Shown here: positions 43,085 through 53,249 of the stretch, piece after piece
Position numbering within the stretch: position 1 is the stretch's first letter
Layout: every line of letters starts with the position of its first letter
Source of the DNA: Limnephilus marmoratus
Taxonomy: Eukaryota; Arthropoda; Insecta; Trichoptera; Limnephilidae
Assembly: GCA_917880885.1 (NCBI GenBank)
Contig: OU862927.1
Coordinates: 37,413,571-37,477,570, forward strand
Length of the DNA: 64,000 nucleotides
Direction: 5' to 3'
Position numbers and translations under genes: made by a program
Notes under the pieces: model-generated
The model's input: the letters and a program-made list of their open reading frames with translations, nothing else
Database searches by the model: none
What the model was told of the DNA's origin: nothing

Positions 43085-43490
43085 TTTTTTTTTACATGAA
43101 TACCGCACAAGAGTCTCAACTGCTCCCATCTGGAGCCAGTGGGACTATGGCATCCCCAATCGGGGTATGTTGTACGGCTGAAGGTAGTGGGGAGGAGAAG
43201 AAGATAGGGAAGAGGAGGGTGGGGAAGTACCTGGCTATTCAGATCTGGTCACCAAACAGGGCTAAAGCCATTTCAAGCAACGTTTCAATTCTGAATGGTG
43301 GTCTTACACCAGGGTGATACTTCCACTCTGGAACATGCGTGAATACACTATATAGTATTTTAAATGAATAAATCGTGAAATAACACAAATTAATCAAATA
43401 AAATTTATTTGCCACGCCGGGATTCGATCCGGGTTCGATTCGGTCCTTCGGAGTGCGAGTCAAGAGCCTTACCGCCGGCCGTCAGTTTGC
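43085..43490 (-). mobile_element. tRNA-derived SINE, family T1 (head type B)
   Basis: Poly(A) as T at 43085-43093, T1 body, and a head at 43410-43490 similar to that at 4531 (GCGGTAAGGCTCTTGACTCG, GATCGAATCCCGG) with an extra partial duplication of the B-box region (GAATCGAACCCGGATCGAAT). Confidence 0.85.
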
Positions 43491-44385
43491 TTGACCGTTT
43501 TCATTTGTTCGAAAAGTAAAAAAAGTCCCAGATGACTAGTTTAAAAAAAACTCTGTTTTTTTCTGAAGCTTTATTTCGGAGAGTAAAAATACGGTTTTAG
43601 TATTTTTTTAAAAATTTTGTTTACTTACTTTCACTATATATTGTATTAAATTATATCGGCATTTTCAAATCCTTTAAAAACATTTTTCGCAAATTTTATT
43701 TGAACATTTATAACGATAATATACCAAAGATATCTTTTTTTATAATTCCGTTGAAAACAATGAAAAATATAGTGATTTTCAAATCATTTACGTAAGCCTA
43801 AATTTATCTGAAAAGGCACGAGCCAATTTTGGCATAAATTAGCAAAAGGGATAATAATTCGTTCCATAATGAAATAATTTGGTTAAACGTTAAAATTATT
43901 TTCAAACTTTACGGTCGATAAAACTCGCTAATTTCTTTGTCTCAGTTCACAATAAAGGAGGGAAATTAAGAAAAATGTTGCTTACGTTTCAAAAGATATC
44001 GTGTCGTGACTTCCATCTTTCTGTCTCATCTATTCTAGCCCAACGTCTCCACACTATCTAATCTTTAGGTGTTTTAAAGTACATCCCATTAATTTAATCA
44101 TCACCAAAGCGATGATCAGTGCCTTTTTTGAATTATTTACGGATTTTCTTTATTGGGGTGTTATGCTGTGTTGCGCTACCTCCTTTTTTAGCCAACGTTT
44201 CGGACAGCGTTACAGGTTACAAGGTCCATCATTGGGGACGATGTATAATTGTTAGTATTGACATGAATGCTTATGTACTTAGAAGCGATACCGTGTTGCC
44301 AGCTCCACTCCACTACGAGATGGTATTAAAGTATACTGCAAAATGTACGTTGATTTCAATTGCCTCTGTAATCAGGCGTGCTCCA
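43491..44385. other. Mostly unassigned AT-rich stretch
   Basis: 44160-44220 shares GTTGCGCTACCTCC, AGCCAACGTTTC.GACAGCGTTACAGG with the minus strand of 25385-25440. The 108-codon frame at 44119-44445 crosses this repeat and has no motif. Confidence 0.4.
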
Positions 44386-44390
44386 ATAGA

Positions 44391-44588
44391 ACTGGTTCCA
44401 AAAAAAACTATTCCTCGAATCCATCCGTCATCCAGTGATAGCTAGTCACAGGTACAAAGTAACCGAGACAGGCAATGACGTAGGAACTAGTTCCAAAATA
44501 GTCTGTTCCTCGAATCCACTGTCATCTAGTGATCACTAGTCACCGTAACAAAGACAGGCAGTGAACCGAGACAGGCAGTGGCGTCATA
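44391..44588 (+). repeat. Two-copy tandem repeat of ~97 bp
   Basis: AACTGGTTCCAAAAAAAACT / AACTAGTTCCAAAATAGTCT start two units that both continue with TCCTCGAATCCA, CAGTGAT, CTAGTCAC and AACCGAGACAGGCA. Confidence 0.65.
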
Positions 44589-44649
44589 TGTAGTATATAG
44601 CCGCTTGATACAAGTGAGTATTAGCGTCAATCTTTCCATATCTGGAGGG

Positions 44650-44850
44650 ACCTACATCTATTGACAGATTGTTTCACAGAATGAACAATTCTTTAAAGTG
44701 TAAATCCAATTTCTGTGGAAGTTCTGTTATTATTTCACCATAGGCTGGTTGTTTCACAGTACTTGATAATATACTATCAGAGAACTTGAATGTTAATTTT
44801 TATTTCATTAGTTATTGAAGTTCTGTGAAACAAACCATCCTCAGGCTTTT
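44650..44850. repeat. Inverted GTTTCACAG / CTGTGAAAC repeats, MITE-like
   Basis: GATTGTTTCACAGA at 44668, GGTTGTTTCACAGTACTTG at 44747 and the complement GTTCTGTGAAACAAACC at 44820. Possibly nested small elements; boundaries unclear. Confidence 0.35.
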
Positions 44851-45099
44851 ATTTATTATATTTTAAATTATATGCATTTTTATTTGGTTTTTTAGTGATC
44901 AAGAAAAATAAACATTTAAAGATGTTAAATCAAACTTAAGGCAGTCTTTGAAATGTTTGGTGTGAAGTGCAGACCTTTGGAATAAAGTGAAACATAACAA
45001 CCGACGTGCAACACACTCGAAAAAATTATGAAATTGGCAACAAATGGAACATTTTAAGTATTGAAAAACTAAAACATTGTGAAATACACATGTCTTGAA

Positions 45100-45830
45100 G
45101 AAATAAATAAAAACTCATAATATTCTAAGTTCGACAAATTTGAGGTATTCATATAGCAACAAAGTAAAGCTACATTGAGGCATACGTTGAAATATAAAAT
45201 TCGCAGTTCAGCCAAATTGAGGCAATCGTGTAAAGTTATTGTGAAGTTCAGTAAACTAAAGACTTTTTTGCAACAAATGCAGTAAAAGTAACTATATTGA
45301 GGTATAAATTGAAATCTAAAATTGACTGTTCAGCCAAATTGAGGCAATCGTGATAAGTTATTGTGAAGTTCAGTAAACTAAAGACATTAGTAAAATTAAC
45401 TAAATTGAGGCATAAATTGAAATTTAAAATTCGCAACTCGGCCAAATTGAGGCATTCATCATCAACGCATATTATAAATGTGTGGCAAACTGGAGACATT
45501 CTTGCAGCAAATATAGTGAAAAATAAATCTACATTGAGGCATAAGTTGAAATCTAAAATTCGAAGTTCAGCTAATTTGAGACAATCGTGTTAAATTATTG
45601 TGAAGCACGTCAAACAAGAGACAATTTTGGAACATATATAAGTGAAACGTAAAACAACTTGAGACATAAATTGAAATCTAAAATTGGCTGTTCTGCCAAC
45701 TTGAGACATACTTGTGAAGTGAAGCAAACTTACAACATTCTTGCTTCGAACAAAGTGAAAAGTAAAACTACATTAGTGTAAAATTATACTTAAAATTCGC
45801 ATTTCAGTCAGCTTGAGGCATTCAGGTTGT
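45100..45830 (+). repeat. Degenerate 110-130-bp tandem repeat, six or more units
   Basis: The phrase AAAATTCGCAGTTCAGCCAA with ATTGAGGCA recurs, with changes, near 45197, 45318, 45426, 45556, 45681 and 45790. A second block (GAGGCATAAATTGAAAT) alternates with it. The frames on both strands here are repeat-derived. Confidence 0.7.
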
Positions 45831-46769
45831 TGTGAAGTTAACTTTCTTAAATAAGAAAATAGTAAATATCTAAGACTAAACTGTAGCTTTCTTTGTGGCT
45901 TTCATTAAAATATGACAAGCTAATTACAACAAGATACTTTGAGGCATGTTTTATTTATTAATTTATCTATCAAGGGCATCAAAAAAGAATACTTTATAAT
46001 ATTACAGAATAGTGCACATTAATCCTCAAATATACAAACTGTTTAACGTGTTTTAACATTACAAACTTAATACATCACATTATATTTTAAAAATAATATA
46101 TGTAAATCGTTGTGTGCTCGTCATGACCAGAGAAATTATAAAATCAACGTAGAAAAAAACACTGATTGAAAATATTTTCACCGTTCCTGGCTAAATTGTT
46201 TCCCGGAAGTGCTTCTTGACCGGGAGGGATTATTATTGTTCGGCGGCGGCCACTCACAGACCGGAAGCGGCAAAGCGGAAACGGAAATGGACGATTATAG
46301 ATGAGGGGATATCCGGTGCAGGCGGCTCACCAAGGCTGAGGAGAGATGGAGAAACTCAAGTTTACCCCGGGGATGCTTAAGGAGATGGGTAAGAATTATT
46401 AAATTGCTTTCAGGTATATCATTTGCGCTTTATTAAAAGGTTGGCGAGTGAGCTAACCGCTTAGCGATCGCTACGGGGTTATCTCCCTCGCTCCAATTTA
46501 TGCCTAATCTAAAATGAGAAGGATAGATATATTCCTTAGCTAAGGTTAATGAACGACAATCCACCTCTAGGTTATTTTTTGAAAAAAATTTAAGCCGTAT
46601 TTTTCTTCGTCTTTTACTTTCGTATTTTTTACATTTTATGTGAATATTTTAAAATAATCGTACTTTTTATATATTTATGTATCTACCGTATGATATGTCT
46701 ACTATTAGAAATTTTTGTTATTATATTTCGTTACACAAACCTTTACAAATCAATTTAATTTAATTTTAT
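45831..46769. other. Unassigned; GC-richer island at 46180-46400
   Basis: 46200-46390 is noticeably richer in G and C (CGGGAGGGATT, GGCGGCGGCC, GGAAGCGGCAAAGCGG). It could be an exon or promoter-like island, but I find no consistent frame or RNA fold. Confidence 0.35.
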
Positions 46770-46855
46770 TTTTAAATTAACTCCACACTGGAGGCCCTGA
46801 GGAAAATAATTTTCCTCGGAACCTATGTCATCTAAGATGCTGTGTGGAGGGTCTA
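46770..46855 (-). mobile_element. LINE-A 3' tail fragment
   Basis: TTAACTCCACACTGGAGGCC, the hairpin (CTGAGGAAAATAATTTTCCTCGG) split at its loop, and ATGCTGTGTGGAGGGTCT. Head-to-head with the S3 copy that follows. Confidence 0.7.
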
Positions 46856-46861
46856 ACTGAC

Positions 46862-47222
46862 GTTTAATGTCGAGGCGGGAGGCAATTTGGGAGGCGGATT
46901 TAGGTAACGCCGCTCCAGGAACAATTTATTGGATCACCAACACCCATGTCATAGGTCACCCCGAGTGGTTCGCTACGTTTAGTGACTTAGAAGGAGTGCC
47001 TAGGTTTATGGGTAAGATTTGCCTATGTCTTGAACTGCAGTGGGAGGGATGGATTCACGCGTCCATTACTCCTGGACACATTGACCCCCAGATTCCTACT
47101 TACCCTTCATACATTTTTCCTTTCAAAAACTTCCTCTCCTTCATTTCCCTAAAAAGACCCCACGCAGAATCCCTAATGAAGAAATAGGCCCAAATTTTAT
47201 TTTCCTCAGATAGTGGAAATAA
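46862..47222 (+). mobile_element. S3 element
   Basis: From GGGAGGCGGATTTAGG and AACAATTTATTGGATCACCA through TGGTTCGCTACGTTTAGTG to AAGACCCCACGCAGAATCC and a degraded tail TTATTTTCCTCAGATAG without poly(A). The 106-codon frame is incidental. Confidence 0.75.
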
Positions 47223-47274
47223 AAATATGTAAGTACAAGTGGTGGGCAAACAAGATTTTTTATGACCCTAAAAG

Positions 47275-47530
47275 TTTATTTTTTCGGTTTTCGGAACAAC
47301 TCATATTGGTCTCATATAAATCGTTTTATCCCCCTTACTAGCATAGTGAAAAATATGTTATAAATGGTGACAGAAAGAAAAAATAACACGCTTTATAGGT
47401 ATTCAAATTCAAAAACTCACCAAAAAACAAGAAAAATGTACACCTTTATGAAACCAAAGTTACGAATCACAATTTGGAAAAAAATTTTGAAACTTTGGGA
47501 ATTTTCATGGAATGATAAAAAGTGAGGTAT
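47275..47530 (-). repeat. Dispersed repeat D3, copy 2
   Basis: Inverted relative to 24262-24490, sharing the same order of blocks. Confidence 0.6.
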
Positions 47531-47544
47531 AAAAAACGTTTATA

Positions 47545-47642
47545 ATACACCAGCTGGTTCCCGGCATGCGTTGCTATGCTATTAAAATAAATTGATTCTC
47601 CCTGCGTGTCCTTTCCCGTACGTCCCTGTTCCCTTCCACCTA
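47545..47642 (-). mobile_element. Helitron-like terminal fragment
   Basis: Minus strand ATAGCAACGCATGCCGGGAA, CCAGCTGGTGTATTATAAAC resembles the GCATGCCGGG phrase of the repeats at 36630 and 55047-64000. Confidence 0.4.
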
Positions 47643-48168
47643 GCGTCATTGATCCCTTCGGCACCGGTGCATAGTCGGGAAACACGCAAAACGCGTGCTC
47701 AACACATGTATATGGTTGACATTGTCACATGAGAACGGGTCGCTTTTTCGATTCGTTCTTGTGTTCAACAGCTTGGCTGTGGAACGATTTGCCGGCCTCT
47801 GTGTATCCTCATTCTTACAATGTGGGTCTCTTCAAGACCATTGGAGGTTGCCCACCACTTTCCCACGGCGTTATAAGGAAACAGATGGTTTCCTCCTTCA
47901 CCGTACTCGTCAGGACGCTTATTTTATTATTTATAAAGAAGGTCCTTTTTATTTAAATGACTCTAGACCTCCAATGGTGGTCTTTCTACATCTGCCCCAA
48001 AAATAAATCTGTGTTTCCTCCTTCCTACAACATGGGTCTCTTCAAGACCAATGTTCATACCTTCCTCTCCTCACAAAGACCCTCCACACAGCATCTCAGA
48101 TGACATAGGCCCTGAGGGAAATTATTTTCGTCGGGGCCTCCTGTGTGGAGTTAATGAAAAAAAAAACA
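47643..48168 (+). mobile_element. LINE-A copy with partial duplication and ~150-bp insertion
   Basis: 47643-47842 is the coding tail (SAPVH..., ARLWND-type). It is broken at TCTTCAAGACC by 47843-48005, which begins ATTGGAGGT and ends ACCTCCAATGGTGGTCT, an inverted pair. The LINE sequence then restarts at CTGTGTTTCCTCC (48009) and runs to the hairpin and poly(A) at 48159-48168. Confidence 0.7.
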
Positions 48169-48425
48169 TTCCCCGCCTTGCCCCTCCCTCGTCTCTTCCC
48201 TCTCTGGAACCCCCCCCCCTTCTCCTTCCCCCCGCCTTTCCTCCCTGCCGCTAAAATATATGAAATACACACATTTTCATTTATACAAATTTCATCACGA
48301 CAGAGTTTACCATTATATATAGTCTTCATGATGTACAAGCTATATTACAGAAAAGTTTCATTAAAATTCATCCGGTAGTTTTTGCGTTAAAGAGTAACAA
48401 ACATTCACACATCCATAAAAACTTT
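48169..48425 (+). mobile_element. Helitron-like fragment
   Basis: A C/T-rich tract with a C9 run, then TTCATTAAAATTCATCCGGT, AGTTTTTGCGTTAAAGAGTA and ACAAACATTCACACATCC, a phrase I recognise as widespread in insect Helitron-derived repeats. Confidence 0.5.
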
Positions 48426-49148
48426 GTAAATGAGTATTTTTTTTCCTTATCAATAATTTTAGATAGAAAAAAAACTAAGGTGAGCAATTTTAAAAAAAAT
48501 TTACGTTTGCATGCAAAAATTTTAAAGCGTATTTTATCACCTTTCAAAAGCAGTTTTTAGTTTTCAGATAAGTTCAGAAACATTCCTTTTATTTGGATTT
48601 TATTATAAAGCGGAAATACTTTGACCCTCTGACATAATACGTTTGCAGCCAAGTGGATAAATAGCTGCCCTCCAATAATGAACGATGAAAATTAATTATG
48701 TTCACACTGGCAATATGATCCGCTCCCAGATTATTAATCTATTTATAATAAAGATTAATCCGACACTATTTCACGACGTGTCGGCTAATCAAAATGATTA
48801 ATCAAGATTCACCAGACACACCGCACAGGAGGGAGGGGGTGGCCACCTGGGGGAATGGAGAGTGCCTGATCAAAGAGAGGCTTCTCGGGGAGGCTCGTAA
48901 GGGAGGCTTCTCTGATCATAGGAACCGGAAGGCATCGCAGATTGCTTGCTAATATTATGCCACTGAGGTAGTTAGTGGTTTACGTACTAAACTTACGGTA
49001 GATTTGCTTGGTACATTAGGCTGCCAAATGGGGCGAGTTATTGAAGAAATCTAAAAAGCATTATGGTTTGAAAACTTAATGAGCCGAGTTTTTTAATATG
49101 TCAATATATATTCTACACATATTTTAAGAGTTTAGTCTACAAAAAATT
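48426..49148. other. Unassigned stretch
   Basis: A GA/GC-richer part at 48825-48940 with duplicated GGGAGGCT.GT and GAGGCTTCTC words. Nothing else recognised. Confidence 0.4.
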
Positions 49149-49149
49149 T

Positions 49150-49510
49150 AAGAGTTCCAAGTGCTTCTAACCATCTGGAGCCAGTGAAAGTATTGCATCC
49201 CCAATTGAGGTATGTTGTGAGGCTGAAGGTGGGGGGGGGGGGGGGGGGGGGGGAAGGAAATATGGTCACCAAACACGGCTAAAGCCATTTCAAGCAACGA
49301 TTTAGTTCTGAATGATGGTCTTACACCAGGGCGATATTGAGAGTATCTTCCACTCTGGAATGTGCTACAAATATGCTAAATATTATTTTAAATGAAGAAA
49401 ATTGTGAGTTTACAAATTAATTAAATAGAATTTATTCCCGAACGCTGGGATTTGAACCCGCGACCACGGATCGCTAGTCGAAAGCCTTATCTCTCCACCA
49501 CGAGGGCCGT
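49150..49510 (-). mobile_element. tRNA-derived SINE, family T1 (head type C), with G23 run
   Basis: Degraded T1 body (AACATATTTCCTTCC..., GGCTTTAGCCGTGTTTGGTG) and a third head type at 49430-49508 (GTGGTGGAGAGATAAGGCTT, CGACTAGCGATCCG, B box GGTTCAAATCC). The T1 purine tract has become 23 consecutive G at 49231-49253, and sequence next to it is deleted. Confidence 0.75.
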
Positions 49511-49759
49511 CAATGTATGAATTTAAACGGGGAGCCGACCGTGATGAAAAATAAAGGAAAGCTCTAACTTTAAGAGGCACATAATAAAATATGCATATCG
49601 TTCTGTTTTTTTTTTTATATGAATCCAAATTGTAGTTACTTTCCTATCAGCCTTCGTACTCGTAACAGGACATACCCGAATGTACAGAACCAAAATGAGA
49701 ATTTTCTCTATTCTAAATGGTTATTTGTAACTACCCAATCATCGGAAAAAAACTGATTA
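49511..49759. other. Unassigned stretch
   Basis: Nothing recognised. Confidence 0.4.
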
Positions 49760-50205
49760 AAGTGACTTTTAAAAGCAGAACGTTACAATATGTGTGATTT
49801 ATGTGTTTAGTGGCTTTTACGCGATTAAAGTGATTTACGTGATTGAAGTGACTTTTAGGAGCACAAAGCTTCAATTTGCGTGATTTACGTGATTAAAGTG
49901 ACTTTTTCATGATTAAAGTGATTTACTGATCAAAGTGACTTTTGAATGCACAACATTTCAATTTGTGTGAGTTGGGTGACTTTCAGATAATTAGGTACAG
50001 TTATTTATGTGATTAGTGACTTTTAAAAACACTGCTTTTCAATGTGTGTGATTTACGTGATTAAAATGAATTTTACGTGATTAAAGTGACTTTTAAAACG
50101 ACAACTTTTCGGTTTTTGTGATTTACGTGATTAAAGTAATTTTTAAGTGATTAAAGTGATTAATGTGTAAAATCACAACGTTTCAATTTGTGCAATACCA
50201 AGTAC
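49760..50205 (+). repeat. Degenerate tandem array of GTGATTTACGTGATTAAAGTGACTTT-type units
   Basis: A 12-18-bp word (GTGATTTACGTGATTAAAG, then TGACTTTTA) recurs about 12 times. A higher-order period of roughly 85-100 bp is marked by CACAACTTTTCAATTTGTG-type sequences near 49868, 49950, 50035, 50100 and 50180. Confidence 0.75.
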
Positions 50206-50221
50206 ATTTTGCAATTTGCTG

Positions 50222-50410
50222 ATATTTTTGAGTGAAAACTCGATGAAACGAAAAAGCGACACTACAAAGAGAAACACATACATCTATAAATAATCAACAC
50301 CGAGAATGAGATAGAATAATTGGTCTCCTCTTTGTGCGGTGCTTCGCAGCCTACCCAATCTTGTCTACTTTAGTTTTATGAAGGTTTCACTTCTGCCGTG
50401 TGTGAACTGC
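50222..50410 (+). repeat. Dispersed repeat R1, uninterrupted copy
   Basis: Continuous counterpart of 1130-1260 plus 1690-1750; serves as the empty-site reference for the SINE at 1261-1678. Confidence 0.6.
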
Positions 50411-50614
50411 ACACTTTTAAGGCGGTACACAATCCTAATAATTTTTGTACGCTCAAAACTCACGTTTTAATCATTTCCGGCGAATTCGTAACTATAATAA
50501 CTTTTTTATTTCCATGCCGCACAAGAAATACGAGTTATTTATAATACATTCGATTAATCGGGTCATAATACATTTATAATACATTTATAATACATTTATA
50601 ATACATTCAATTAA
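50411..50614. repeat. 11-bp tandem TTTATAATACA before a LINE junction
   Basis: About four copies of ATTTATAATAC at 50565-50605, then ATTCAATTAATAGG and the LINE begins. Confidence 0.6.
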
Positions 50615-51950
50615 TAGGGTCGATCACTCTATCTTATTAAACAAGCTCTTAGAGATTGGTATTCACGGCAATCTTTATCGTTGGCTCTCTTCGTATATCT
50701 CCAATCGTAGCCAAATAGTAGTGGTTGCTGGATTTAAATCAGATTCTGTTGCTGTTACATCAGGAGTTCCTCAAGGCAGCCTGTTGGGACCATTATTATT
50801 TAACATCTATATCAATGATGTTGGTAACTGTTTTCTAAACTCCCAAACTATCCTGTATGCAGATGACATGAAAATATTTTCACCTATAAACTCAATCGAG
50901 GACTGTCAGAAGCTGCAAGATGATTTGCTACGCTTGAGCACGTATTGTAATGCCCATTGCCTGGAAATAAATATTTCTAAGTGCTTCATCGTGCGCTTTA
51001 CTAGAAATAAAAACGTATTAATCCATGAATACTCAATTAATCATGTACCGTTGTCTATCAAATTCGAAAGTAAGGACCTTGGGGTTATACTTGATAGTAA
51101 ACTGAATTTCAACAAACATATCGACCATATAGTCACTAATGCATCTTCTATGCTTGGTTTCATAATCCGCTCCTGTAAACAATTTAAAGACCTTAATACT
51201 TTCAAAACACTGTATTTCTCATATGTTCGTAGTATCCTTGAATACGAATCTCAGGTGTGGAACCCAGGCTATGCAGTGCACAAAAATAGAATTGAAAGCG
51301 TTCAAAATAGATTTTTAAGATACCTCAATTTCCGCTCTTTTCGATCTCATCTTAGTAATGAAGACTCTGCAAAGTTCTTCAAAATACAAACGCTAACTTG
51401 TCGAAGAAACATAGCAGATTCGGTAATGTTATTTAAAATTACACATAACTTAATCGATTGTCCTGATCTTCTTCAACGCCTATCATTCCATGTTCCAAAT
51501 CGCAACAGCAGGCAGTCACTTACCTTTAATCTCCCTATTTGCAAGACCAATTCCAAACAGAACTCATTTATCTACAGATCCACACACTCATTTAACTCAA
51601 ATTATTACCACATTGACATTTTTAACTCAACTTTACGTGACATAAAACGAAAACTCAGCAAGCACCATGACTCAAACTAGAAAGTTCAATCCCTATATAT
51701 ATTCCCGTCCTTTGCCTCTTAATCCTATTCCTATGTTCCTCCTCCCTCCCCCCCCCTTTTTATATTTTGTAACTAAAAAATAAAACTTACATATCACACT
51801 TTATTATTATAACTATCATCAGTGGAAAGTTCATAATTGGCATAAATAACATCCTATTATTTTATTATATTATAATTTCTGATTTGCTGTCAACTTTCTC
51901 CAAAATAAATAAAATAATAAAAAAATAATAAAAATAATAATAAAAACAGT
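50615..51950 (+). mobile_element. Non-LTR retrotransposon, 5'-truncated
   Basis: ORF2 fragment 50618-51680, ~220-bp 3' UTR and an A-rich (AAATAAT)n tail at about 51900-51948. The 5' break is within RT. Confidence 0.82.
50618..51680 (+). pseudogene. Reverse transcriptase C-terminal half, open frame
   Basis: Coding from about 50618 (VDHSILLNKLLEIGIHGNLY), before the first Met at 50721. SGVPQGS at residues 14-20 and YADD at 46-49 of the Met-started frame, then the thumb and C-terminus (LGVILDSKLNFNKHI, SSMLGFIIRSCKQF, SYVRSILEYESQVWNPGY). Motif A is lost through truncation. The frame is intact for 350 codons, so the insertion is fairly young. Confidence 0.88.
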
Positions 51951-52139
51951 ACCTTATTACCATTAACGATTTCAAATCTATATAACACGTTTTTCAACTT
52001 TAAAGTTAGCGGTAAGCACCAGATTTTATTTTTCTAGACGATGAATTAATAATTTCGGGAGGACAACACGGAGACACTTTTTAAATATTTGAAGCACGTT
52101 CTTCAGAATTAATTCAAATGAACGCGGCAGAAAGGTCGA
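51951..52139. other. Unassigned stretch
   Basis: Nothing recognised. Confidence 0.4.
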
Positions 52140-52375
52140 ATCTCCAGGCCTGCCAGGGTGAATTCGACCGTACGTTCGTACAAGCGTGTAAACAAATATA
52201 CCGCGTATATTTGTTTACACGCTTTCTTCACTTACATCGTTAAGATTACCACATTATTTACCTTCTTCTTCTTTTCTTTGATACGGCAAATTCGACAGTA
52301 GGTCCGTCCAGTGCACGGGTCGCGAGTCGCAATTTGTATACACGGCTTCTTTACTTACGTCGTTAAGATTCTGAG
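52140..52375. repeat. Imperfect tandem duplication containing a perfect hairpin
   Basis: AATTCGACCGTACGTTCGTA ... CTTCACTTACATCGTTAAGATTA (52161-52248) and AATTCGACAGTAGGTCCGTC ... CTTTACTTACGTCGTTAAGATTC (52290-52372) are diverged copies. Only the first contains a palindrome, 52182-52200 with 52206-52224 (19-bp arms, loop CCGCG). Confidence 0.7.
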
Positions 52376-52764
52376 TATATTTTAGGATATATTATCGTCT
52401 TAATTTTTTTATCACTGTTGGCGCTCAATATTTTGACATCGGACTGTAAATTGTGTCCTCAGAGAAAACAAGGTGTAGCAAATTTTGCGAAGCGTTCAGT
52501 TGAAAATTTAATCATCAATCGGAGTGTGAAGTTAAAGACAAATTTTGAGTCGGGATAAGTTTCTATTTAAGTATTGCTTTTAAGTTTGGGTGAACGCCTC
52601 TTTCTACTTTAATAATCTATGATTAGTTTTTCTTTGATCCTAATCTGACAGATTAGAGCAGTTAATGTGCTTTAATAATAATGGTTGGGTCATTTCTACA
52701 GCGCTGTTTTCATCCGAAAATCAGCACAGGGGTCTTTACATCTTAATTTATACATTATTTCAAT
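52376..52764. other. Unassigned stretch
   Basis: Nothing recognised. Confidence 0.4.
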
Positions 52765-52980
52765 TTGGGAGGCTTGTACGAGTACCGCCGCTCCGGTATC
52801 AATTTATTGGATAACCAACATCTCTGCCATACATCGCCCCAAGTGTTACATTACGTTTGGTGACAGAGCAAGAGTGTCCGAGTTCACGGGGTGAGGTTTA
52901 TCTAGGTTTTGGTGGCGGATTTGTTTGCCTATCCACTGCGCGACGGAACAGATCGGGAGAGGTTGGTAGAGGGAGAGGAT
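52765..52980 (+). mobile_element. S3 element, 5' half
   Basis: TTGGGAGGCTTGTACGAGTA, CAATTTATTGGATAACCAAC, GGTTTTGGTGGCGGATT and AGATCGGGAGAGGTTGGTAG. Ends abruptly without the 3' half, so it was truncated by deletion rather than by reverse transcription. Confidence 0.7.
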
Positions 52981-53248
52981 TAAACTAAATTATTATTACG
53001 ATGAAAGAAATGAGCATGAATTAAACAAGTCAATCATTAAATAAAATTAAACTAATACTTTAAAAGAATATAATGGTTTATTGAAGCTAAGGTTTTACAT
53101 GGTTATTAAATGATTTGATTGACAACGACTCTAATAGTAAATATTAAATAACTCCAGCAGCTCGAAGAAATCTTCTACATATAAAATTCAATGTTAAATA
53201 AAAATTGTATTATTTATAGGTTAATATTTTAAAAGCGCCAGTTAAACC
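52981..53248. other. Unassigned AT-rich stretch
   Basis: Nothing recognised. Confidence 0.4.
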
Positions 53249-53249
53249 A

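Noticed and set aside
44119..44445. 108-codon open frame starting MPFLNYLRIFFIG
   Set aside because: The hydrophobic start looks signal-like, but part of the frame is a repeat shared with 25385-25440 in another context, and no family is recognisable.
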